From contig WNNJ02000940.1 in assembly GCA_012934845.2 (NCBI GenBank), forward strand, positions 1 to 64,000: a DNA stretch of 64,000 nucleotides, in the 5' to 3' direction. Position 1 is the stretch's first letter. Each line of letters starts with the position of its first letter. The translations under genes were made by a program, and so were the position numbers. A model generated the notes under the pieces. That model saw nothing but the letters and a program-made list of their open reading frames with translations, was not told the DNA's origin and ran no database searches. This document shows positions 56,230 to 64,000 of this stretch, piece after piece. This stretch comes from Pomphorhynchus laevis. Lineage: Eukaryota > Acanthocephala > Palaeacanthocephala > Echinorhynchida > Pomphorhynchidae.

Positions 56230-56610
56230 CTTTTTCTGTAGAATTTTTTCCGTATTGAGGCAAATTCGACTATGTAGGATTTGGTCCTTCATTTTGCACT
56301 ATTCAGAGCTTAGTCCTGATAAAGTCCGCTAGTCTTAAGCCTCGATCGAGAAGTTCCGAGAAGTTCTGCGAGAACTCTGTGATACTGAGAAGTTCTGAGA
56401 AGTCTTGATTAGTTCCGCCGCGTCTAATGCGGTCAATGACCTAGCTCCAGTGCAAGCATTGAAGAGCTTTACAATTGATAACGATTATTGTTAGTATCCT
56501 CCTGATCGGCATGTCGTATGGACCTTTCACCGAGAGTTGTGCGGGTTTATCACACCCCGCAGCTAGTATGCTGAGGGAGTCTCCAGGGGCACCACTAGGA
56601 AGAACGAACG
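56230..56610. other. GC-richer unassigned repeat-like block
   Basis: Contains repeated gagaagttc words (cgagaagttccgagaagttctgcgag type) and ggcatgtcgtatggaccttt. Base composition differs from the intron and suggests a LINE or SINE end, but no motif is decisive. Confidence 0.35.
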
Positions 56611-56812
56611 TCGTTTGTTTAATTGAATTTAAATAATGTTGATTTTTGATTCGATGGAGAGGAATTAATTTTTAATTCTAATTATTGAAAAATCAAAATT
56701 AATTAGGTACCAATACATTACAATGTGTTTAAATATCAGACTATGAATATTAAAACAAATAATTTCGAAATAATTTTAATTTAATATTATTTAAATTTTA
56801 ACTCATATTTAG

Positions 56813-56944
56813 TATTGATGAAGAAGAAATCGAAACGAATATCTAATGGCAAAAACGATGTCAATAGTTCCTATCGATCTTTGATTGCAGAACACGTAAA
56901 CATGACAAACAATAGCTACACAACAATTCAATATTCAGCGAATG
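56813..56944 (+). CDS. Host gene exon 9 (132 nt, phase 1-1)
   Basis: Acceptor actcatatttag and donor AATG/GTAAGA enclose 2 + 129 + 1 nt, open in the required phase. Split Val codon G|TA from exon 8, or Ile if the 51682 exon is used. Encodes a basic start (MKKKSKRISNGKN) and a polar remainder (SYRSLIAEHVNMTNNSYTT). The 26-kb preceding intron makes its membership in the same gene less certain. Confidence 0.5.
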
Positions 56945-57359
56945 GTAAGAATAAAATATATTTCTTGTTGGATAAATTCTAACTTAAATAAAAGTACTTT
57001 TGACAAAAGTACTTACTTTTTTTAATGTAATTTAAAAAAATTTCTAATTTAATTGTTTATGGGCAATATGTTTTATGTCATTATTTTTTATGAATGAAAA
57101 TTAAAATTTCTTGGAAATTAAAGTAATAATGGTTTATTAATAATTTTATTATATTATTTAATAATAATTTAGAGATCAATAATAATCAAAATATTATATA
57201 GATTAAACTATATAAGAAATATTAATATAAATTGATATATATACTCAGTTGTTGAGTATATAAAAAATATATATAGTATACTCAATTAATAGTATACTCT
57301 ATTATTTGATTGAGGAAAATATATTAAACTCTAAGAAAATATTAAACTTAATTAAAAAT

Positions 57360-57560
57360 ATGAACATTTAAATTTGGCAAATAAAAGATGTTGCAAAGGA
57401 ATGTAATAGTAACCCAATTATAGCTGACTTGTTTATAAGCTTTATGGAATATGAATTTGTTAAAAACTTTTTAAAAATTAAAACTAAAGTATATTAAGAT
57501 ATGAAATATACGTTTCAGTATATACTTCAAACGTCGCTAAGAAATATAAATATATATAAT
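57360..57560 (+). mobile_element. PLE RT scrap (GVPMGGNS family)
   Basis: aatagtaacccaattatagc and gacttgtttataagctttat correspond to NSxPIIADLFxSF at 14200 onward. Decayed. Confidence 0.65.
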
Positions 57561-57714
57561 ATGTTTCGGTATATAAAAAATTTGTATCTCAAAAACTTTG
57601 GGTGCAACGTGACTAGTTGGTTTTGCGTACAGTTCTTACCTTTACAAATTTAAATTAGGGATCAATCTTTGATCACAGACGCCAGCTCTACTAATATTGG
57701 AATTAAAATTAAAT

Positions 57715-57955
57715 AAATCAAATCAGATAACTGAGTCTACGTAGTTAAGATAATTATAAAATGAACAAAAATAATAATGCTAAATAAATAAATCAAAATT
57801 TAATAATTTGAAACTAAATTATTATAAATAATTAACTTATCCAATTATCTATATAACTTATACCAAGTTAAAATTTAATATTGAAATTTAAAAAAGTCAA
57901 TTTTTATGAATTGAATAATAAATAACATACGATGTTATATATGTCATACGTTGTA
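57715..57955 (-). mobile_element. PLE terminal-repeat copy (partial)
   Basis: From aactgagtctacgtagtt to gaattgaataataaataaca; lacks the RNA-fold region. Confidence 0.65.
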
Positions 57956-58019
57956 TGTTATGTGTTTCAACCTTTATACCATTTTTATTAAATATCGAAT
58001 AGAAATGGTAAACTAAAAT

Positions 58020-58440
58020 ATAAATATACATATTAAACGTAGTTGCTGATTACGAATTCCATTCGGAATCTTGGCCGTTGTTTTATTTCGCACAGCGGCT
58101 TATCTTTTATATATAAGACAACTTGAAGATTGCCTTGTAATAATCATCCTTTAATGATGAACCCTTCTAAACTGTGGTAGAGGATCCCTGAACACTCTTA
58201 AAATCTGGACCCTACTGATGAAGCTCAATAAGCAGAAATCGGTCTAAGGATTTGATTGCTGAAGGACTGTGAAGGTTTCCAATACCCAGGTATGTCAGTT
58301 TTCTTCCATCTATTAATCAGTATCAACTATAATGCCGTATCGCTTTGTGATCGGGGGCAAGCTCTAATAATGTATATAATTAATATATATAATTAATGGT
58401 ATATACAATTATATATAATTATATATCATTTATTTATAAT
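58020..58440 (+). mobile_element. Unassigned element piece carrying a hammerhead-like core
   Basis: GC-richer text from ttgctgattacgaattcc to about 58345, followed by an A/T run. The core at 58209-58250 (next entry) is of the kind known from PLE repeats. No coding region is attached. Confidence 0.4.
58209..58250 (+). ncRNA. Minimal hammerhead-ribozyme-like core (PLE type)
   Basis: ACCCTA then CTGATGA (58215-58221), a short stem II GCT-caata-AGC flanked by A/A, GAAA (58235-58238), a one-pair stem III closing UCGG (A38-U43) and C44. After it comes TAAGG, pairing with CCCTA as stem I with one mismatch. A one-pair stem III with a (near-)palindromic tetraloop is the form described for hammerheads in PLEs, thought to cleave as dimers. 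Stem II is weak, so this copy may be inactive. Confidence 0.5.
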
Positions 58441-58700
58441 TATATATATAATTGTGGTGCACGGATATACGAACCAAGATGGCCCGCACAGCAATTCGAT
58501 TTGGTAAAGAGTGTTAGCCTCAGACAATTTAGCAAAGTGTTGAAATCGACTTCGTTCACAATGTTACACAGGCAACCGAAACGACTAGTGTGTACTTCAT
58601 TCTACTGATGAGTGTTGCCGGGTACTCATCATTTCGATGCTGAAGTGGTCGTCTAGAAGTGACATGGTGATTGAAAGTCGTGAATCGAAGTCCAGTCTAT
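58441..58700. other. Unassigned repeat-like block
   Basis: GC-richer than its surroundings; includes a hairpin tgatgagt/actcatca (58606-58632). It may be the 3' UTR of the adjoining RTE-like LINE or a SINE. Confidence 0.35.
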
Positions 58701-60700
58701 CAAGCAACACCATTTAGTATAAATGCCGTATTTCGTAAGAAATCCTGGACCGTTGTTTACTCAGCACATCTGTGCACTACTATTATACATGCCGTTTCCA
58801 TTAAGGATCTAACGAGTGCAGCGATTATTCAAGAAGCAAATACAAGAAAAAATAAAAGAGCACCAGATTTTTCATGTCAACCACTGGTCCGGGTGTCGAG
58901 TCGCGAGGAAGTGCACGAACCAAACTACTCCAGACATCGCAATCCTGAAAGACAGCTCAGAATTCTCTTTCAGATGGCCCAGTGCGGTCTTCGGCTAGTT
59001 TGGATATTAAATCTCTCCACCGGTATCGAAGTTTACCTCGAGGTCCATTTCCAGAAAGTCCGGCCTGGGAAAACACTCCAAGGAAGGTCATACCTAGACA
59101 TTCTCAGAACGTGTTCTAGCCACCTTAATTGAATTTCTTTGATGTTGAGGAGCAGCGACTTGACTCCGAGTTCATCCCGGATGACCAAATTCCTAACCTC
59201 ATCTATATGGCTATGACCGGCCACACCGCGAAGGAACCTAATTTCGGTACCCTGTATCCGAGATCTTATCCTTAATGCAATTACCTAAACGCTCTTGACA
59301 ATAGGTTAAGATAGGAACGAACCTAGGGGTCGTTCCTTGACCAGTGATTAAGATATAGAACGCATTGCAGCGTTAACTAAACAGATCCGCTTCTCAATCA
59401 CCCTGATGTTCCTGCCGTCCCTCGAGTACAATTCCCCAACATACTTAAAGTCTTCCACATCAGGAAGAACTTGTACTCCAATCCGGGTAGACATTGCACC
59501 TGAACTAAGACAAATACATAGAGACAGTCTTGGAGGTTCTAACCAACATCCTTGCTGCTTCGCATTCCAGTGCAAATCTATCTAATAAGCATTGAAAGTC
59601 CTCAGGGCAAAAAGCCATCAAGACAACATCATCAGCAAAAATCAGAGGTAGTATAATGATAGAACCGAACTGATGACCGAAATCGGACAGAGCAGCCCGT
59701 ATCGTAATTTTGTCCATGTAAACAAGGAAAAAGTGGAGACAAAGGACAACTCTGATGAAGCTCAAAGTATACTGGAAATGATTCAGACTTCCTAGAACGA
59801 ACACAACTCATACTTTGTTCACACAGAGAAGGCACAGCTACCAGAAGATAGTGTGGTACTCCATACTCCCTAAATGCCTCCCACAACCTCTCTCGCGGAA
59901 CTCGGTCGAACGACTTCTTAAAATATACGAAGTACATGTAGTCCGGTTGAGCGAACTCTCAAAACCGTTCAAGGATAATTGAGAGAGTAAAGAGCTAATC
60001 TGTAGTTTCACGACCTAGATGAAAGCTGCATGGCTCCTTCTGTGCAACTGTCCCTCAACTATAGGCCGTATCCTTAACTCAAGAATCCTAGCAAATAGCT
60101 TACTAATTTGGCTAAGAAGAGTGTTGTCCCGATAATTGGAACACACTCTTCGGTCACCTTTCTTAAAGATTGGTATCACCCTCTCAGTTCCCCACTCACT
60201 ATAAACCTTGCCCAACTTCAATTCAACATTTAAGATCCGTGTTAGCCACTTCATGCCAATAAGGTCGAGAGCCTTTAAAGCTTAAGGTTGAATCTCGTCT
60301 ACTTCAGAAGACTTGTCATTACAAATATTTTTAACAACAGAAATGACTTCTTTCAAAGGGATGAGCTCTTTCGTTGGTTTTAAATGCTCTACTTCTACAA
60401 GAGTAAGCATATCCATCGGATTAAAGAGACTACTAAAATGCTCTTTACAATAAATTAGAATTTCATCAATGCCAGTCAGCATAGATCCTCTCTTATCATA
60501 GACAGTTTGAGGATTTTTATGCTTTCCAACACGAAGGTTGCTGATCGTCCTCCAGAACATCTTTGAAGCTGACCTATAATCAAGTTCCTTAGTGCTCTCC
60601 AAACTTCTCTCAAGCCGCCTTCTTCTCTTCGGTAACTGCTTGAGCTGAAGCTATCTTTGCCCTTCGGTAAAGACTATAGAATCCGATAGCCGCCGTTATC
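58700..60700 (-). mobile_element. RTE-like LINE, 5'-truncated
   Basis: Minus strand, from 60700 downward: SASKMFWRTISNLRVGKHKN, HFSSLFNPMD, ERVIPIFKKGDRRVCSNYRD (RT fingers), FKKSFDRVPRERLWEAFREY (motif A), CPLSP, LPLIFADDVVLMAF (catalytic ADD), DVEDFKYVGELYSRDGR, and the C-terminal LLLNIKEIQLRWLEHVLRM. These are the hallmarks of RTE-clade ORF2. Endonuclease missing. Frame breaks separate at least six open pieces. The 5' fragments at 2.06 and 5.4 kb may belong to a related element. Confidence 0.75.
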
Positions 60701-60704
60701 ATTT

Positions 60705-60740
60705 TATAATAAATAAATAAGGGTTTTATTAATAACACTT
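60705..60740 (-). repeat. Isolated LINE 3'-end motif
   Basis: aataagggttttattaataac also occurs at the 3' end of the Jockey-type LINE (43433-43460), here abutting the 5' break of the RTE-like LINE. Probably a very short Jockey-type insertion or a shared 3' terminus. Confidence 0.5.
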
Positions 60741-61120
60741 TATCATTTTTAGAAAACCGTGTTTGTTTCATAGTCATATGTTTTAATATGTTCATTCCAT
60801 AGTCATTGGGAAAAATTTAAAAATGTGTTATAAAATTTCTATTTAAAAATAAAAATATTTCCACTCTTGAATACAAAATATGTAATCTTAGTAGAGTGAT
60901 TTGATTTAAAAATTTGTTTTTATCTCGACAATTTAATTTTTTCGAATTCAAACTGTAAATTATTTCATTAATAAAATATTAAAAATTACCAATTTCCTGA
61001 CTCATTTTTCTTATATTTTATACGAATTTCATATTACTACATTCTTTTGTCTTCAACAGACTGTCTAAGAATTAAAATATCTAAAAGTTAACAACACACT
61101 AGTATACCAATATTTGTAAG
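60741..61120. other. AT-rich intron sequence
   Basis: Nothing recognised before the last exon. Confidence 0.4.
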
Positions 61121-61341
61121 GAAGTCAGCATTTAGCATTGAAGCTTAGAATTTCTAAACGGACTTATTGCAACACATACCGCATGAACAGTTTTTTAATT
61201 AATAGAAATAAGTTAAGAATGATGATGTTGAAGTGTTTACGCTTTTCTCCCAATGACTCATTTTATAAGAAAGAAATTTGTTGGCCTGAAAGACTAATTT
61301 CAAATGCAATGATTCATCGGGTCATATCTAATTTTTTGTGA
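61121..61341 (+). CDS. Host gene terminal exon (stop at 61341)
   Basis: Acceptor atatttgtaag, then 2 nt + 72 codons + TGA in the required phase; split Gly codon G|GA from exon 9. Encodes a basic, Met/Arg/Leu-rich tail (LRISKRTYCNTYRMN, RNKLRMMMLKCLRFSPND, EICWPERLISNAMIHRV). The open length is notable for this AT content. No polyadenylation signal was picked out with confidence. Confidence 0.45.
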
Positions 61342-62099
61342 TATTGCAAAACCGATATTAAGCAAAAAGTTCCTAAGCAATTCCTATAAGTAAGCAATTT
61401 CTTAAGAAAAATTTAAGCAATATTTCAATTTTAGTATACAATTAAGAGTTATATCGTGTTTGATGATAACAATTTCCAACTTGAGTAAAAAAAGAATTGT
61501 AAATCTATCTATAAGGCATTTTAAAATTATTTGAAACAATTACAACATCTGCTAGCAATCGTAAGATATGCACTAAGCTCTTATTAAGTTACTGACTTTA
61601 AATTATTTCGATCCCATTTCTGGTGATGATAGCAGAAGAAATTAAAGTTTTGTCAGCAAATTCGATATGTTTATCTATTTTCTTGAATTCTATCATTCAA
61701 TTGTAAATTAATAATTTATTAATAAATTAATCAATTGTAGATTAATTATAAAAATTAATTGTTTTAGTAAATTTGTAAGATCCAAGAAAGAAATGAAATA
61801 TTCGAACGTATTTCAACAGTTTATAATATTTTAAGATTATTATATAATCTAATATATTATTAATTTAATATATTATTATATAATCTAATTATTATTTAAT
61901 CTTAATATTTTAAGATTATTATATTTATATAAAAATATTAGAAATTTACAAACTATCTACTTCAATTGTTTATTTTATTTTAAATTAATAAATTACTTCA
62001 TGGGTTTTGCTTTGTTGGGTCAAAAGAATAGATTTAATTTAATTAAAAGAAGGAATTTTTTAAAATTCATTTGTTATGAATTATACAAGGTATAATAAA
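61342..62099. other. AT-rich sequence downstream of the gene
   Basis: Candidate 3' UTR and flanking sequence; no element recognised. Confidence 0.35.
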
Positions 62100-62456
62100 T
62101 TAAATCAGCTAACTGAGTCTACGTATTTAATATAATTATAAAATAAACAAAACATAATAATGCTAAATCAAAATTTAATAATTAAATAATAAAATTAATA
62201 ATTGTTTTTAGATTTTCTATAATTTAAATCAAGTTAAAAAATGAAATTTAAAATAAACGTCATTTTTATGAATTGACTAATAAATAACAGACGTTGTATC
62301 AGAATAAGAATTAGAGGTCATCAGGAGGAACTGCTATGCTATCAGGTTTCGGCCCCTAACTCCTCTACCCAACATAGCAGCGGGGCCAAATACATGCTAA
62401 TGATGTATTTCCTCTGAAATAACTATCTAGTATCTTATTCTAATGCAAAGTATATT
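62100..62456 (-). mobile_element. PLE terminal-repeat copy, complete and young
   Basis: Reverse complement of 14786-15160 with only a few differences, including the whole RNA fold (ctgctatgctatcaggtttc, ggcccctaactcctc, catagcagcggggcc). It ends at gcaaagtatatta, where the RT gene would begin. Confidence 0.85.
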
Positions 62457-63645
62457 AAAATCAGATAATTGATCTTTATAAAAAATAATGCTGAATAAAA
62501 AATAAATTATTAAATAATTAAAATTATTATAAATAATAAGCAATTATTACATGACATAGCAGCGGGGCATTTATTATTTTAATAATTGTGATATAAAATT
62601 AAGTTTGGGTTAAGGCTACTTTCTGCTATTTCGTGTTTTGTGATTTTGTAAAATTAGGAAATTACTATTATTTACACAGATAATTAGTTTCAGTTTAAAT
62701 GATACGGTTAGATTTAAATGTTACGTTCGGATTGGAGCCTTTCAAGTTTATTTTCAAATTCACGAGAATTTGAAAATAAACTTGAAAATTTGCAAATTGC
62801 GCATTTTAGGCCAGACATGATAATTTAAAATCCATGCAATAAAAAGACGTTAACTTGATTGTTTATCGTCTGTTAGTAGTAAAACACTGGGTGCATTTAT
62901 CAAAACTACGAAATTTTCCAGCAGGGTTGTTTGTCAAGTTAGACTAGGTTGTGAAAATATTGCTTACAACGCTAAAAATTCAACGCTTGGTAGAATATTA
63001 TCTGTTAGATTATAAATTGATGTATTTAAAAATAGAATTTTTGTTTATTACAAAAACGAGAGAGAACAATAAGTTTTATGTAGCTTATGTGTTTTAAACT
63101 ATAAATTAAAAAGAATAGCATATATGCTACTTACTTATCTAAAAAATAGTATTGAGATGTGTCACCATCGAGATAAGCGATGCTATATTTTGGTCTCCGT
63201 CTTTTGCTGCCTATCGTTTAAACTGTAAATGCATTAACAATTTAATATTTATGTATATAATGTTAAGAAAATATATACCTTCATGTCATCAACTTGTGTA
63301 ATTGTAAATAAGTGATCCCTGTTATAACAGGGTACAACTTGTTGGGTATAAAACTTGTTATGTACGCTGTCAAGGTACCTTGTTAAGGTATATTATCAGT
63401 GCATTTTGATGTTTTCTAAAATCAATTAAAAAAGCCATTTGTTGAGACAATAAAGCGAAGAAACCGGATAAATTCGGTAATTCCTTGAAGGCCAATAACA
63501 ACAGAATCAATACATTCAAAAATAAACGTTTACTTTGAAAGTGAACGATCATTGATTATTTTAACAATGTTATTTAACATTGCTAAATTATTAAATAATA
63601 ATAAATACTAAACCCACAATTTTATTCCATTTCAAATAAATAGGT
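62457..63645. other. AT-rich flanking sequence
   Basis: Contains catagcagcggggc again at about 62557, a scrap of the repeat, and a perfect 21-bp stem hairpin at 62741-62786 (ttcaagtttattttcaaattc, loop acga). No gene recognised. Confidence 0.4.
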
Positions 63646-63828
63646 ATTACAGAAACGTAGAAGAAAATATCCTTTATTTGATAAAAAAAATTATATTTCG
63701 ATAGCTCCTGCTATCATCATCCTGATGATAGCAGGAGCCATCATCAGGATGATGATAGCAGGAGCTATCGAAATATAGAATATTATTTTTTATCAAATAA
63801 AGGATATTTTCTTCTTCGTTCTGTAATA
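63646..63828. mobile_element. Palindromic MITE-like element
   Basis: About 183 bp, from tattacagaaacgtagaag to cttcttcgttctgtaata. Arms of 75-80 bp (aagaaaatatcctttatttg... ) pair almost completely. The centre repeats gatgatagcaggagc in both orientations. Relative of the palindrome at 31827-31935. Confidence 0.75.
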
Positions 63829-64000
63829 ATTATTTATTAAATAATAATTGTTTAAGTTATTTAGTAGGTGAAATAAATTTTATGATTTCATTGATGACAT
63901 TTCATTGATGTATTTACTTATTATTGAAATGTTTTTCAAATCAATAACACCTCTAATTTGTAGTTTTTCATTAAACTTTTTGTTATGCGTTGTTCGAGGA
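63829..64000. other. AT-rich window end
   Basis: Nothing recognised. Confidence 0.4.

Larger units (their letters stand above)
2940..61341 (+). other. Putative host gene, about 10 exons over 58 kb
   Basis: Gene model inferred from splice signals and reading phase. Exons: 2940-3454, 6445-6623, 13087-13134, 21141-21227, 23075-23173, 26677-26808, 29112-29252, 30743-30826, 56813-56944, 61121-61341; a further candidate is 51682-51720. All junctions keep an open frame and give a protein of about 545 aa with an N-terminal zinc finger of C2HC spacing and no other domain I recognise. Introns are 2 to 26 kb and hold retroelements in both orientations. All internal exons after exon 2 are multiples of three in phase 1-1, so any could be skipped without a frameshift. 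Transcript evidence is absent and exon membership could change; the upper half (to 30826) is the firmer part. Confidence 0.5.

Noticed and set aside
58570-58635. GAAAC and CTGATGA with ggcaac/gttgcc pairing near the RTE end
   Set aside because: Same permuted order and too little space for the other two stems. The obvious fold is a simple tgatgagt/actcatca hairpin.
63700-63775. CTGATGATAGCAGGAGCTATCGAAA as a hammerhead
   Set aside because: Two extra bases (UC) lie between stem II and GAAA, and the pairing gatagc/gctatc uses the G and A of the CUGAUGA box.

Overview
The window is eukaryotic and strongly AT-rich. It looks like one large host gene, split into many small exons, whose introns are filled with transposable elements. 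The element mix (a Jockey-type LINE with CCHC-knuckle ORF1, CR1/L2-like and RTE-like LINEs, several Penelope-like elements (PLEs), a hAT-like transposase fragment, palindromic MITEs) points to an invertebrate, most probably an arthropod. I cannot name the species. I saw no bacterial-type operon, CRISPR array, rRNA or convincing tRNA gene.

Host gene: nine internal or terminal exons on the + strand, plus one weaker candidate, run from an ATG at 2940 to a TGA at 61341. Exon 1 (2940-3454) ends in phase 2 and exon 2 (6445-6623) completes the codon. That join also completes a C-x2-C-x10-H-x4-C zinc finger. Every later exon (13087, 21141, 23075, 26677, 29112, 30743, 56813, 61121) begins with two bases and, except the last, ends with one base. 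All internal exons after exon 2 are therefore symmetric phase 1-1 cassettes of 48 to 141 nt. The predicted protein is about 545 aa, mostly acidic/serine-asparagine-rich and low in recognisable domains, with a basic C-terminal part. I do not recognise the gene.

Layout: 1-2939 is upstream AT-rich sequence with an RTE 5' fragment. 3455-6444 (intron 1) holds PLE terminal repeats and degraded RT pieces. 7.0-12.3 kb is a broken but nearly full-length CR1/L2-like LINE with an internal 823-bp tandem duplication. 13.9-15.2 kb is a PLE RT gene with its 3' terminal repeat. 15.5-17.9 kb is two 5'-truncated LINEs in tandem. 18.2-19.1 kb is a different PLE with a GIY-YIG endonuclease. 23.3-24.2 kb is a GC-richer retroelement C-terminal fragment. 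29.5-30.3 and 42.2-42.55 kb carry short non-autonomous elements with hammerhead-ribozyme-like cores. 37.1-40.1 kb is a 1.18-kb near-perfect inverted duplication around a hAT-like transposase piece. 43.4-47.3 kb is a young Jockey-type LINE. 48.0-49.7 kb is a degraded LINE with endonuclease and RT parts. 58.7-60.7 kb is a 5'-truncated RTE-like LINE. Copies of one PLE terminal repeat (about 370 bp) are scattered throughout in both orientations and carry a conserved pseudoknot-like RNA fold.

The leads I rate highest are the symmetric-exon host gene, the hammerhead-like short elements (retrozyme-like, in a locus rich in PLEs, the elements known to carry hammerheads), and the covarying RNA structure in the PLE terminal repeat. 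Everything rests on reading the sequence by eye; no alignment, folding or database search was run.
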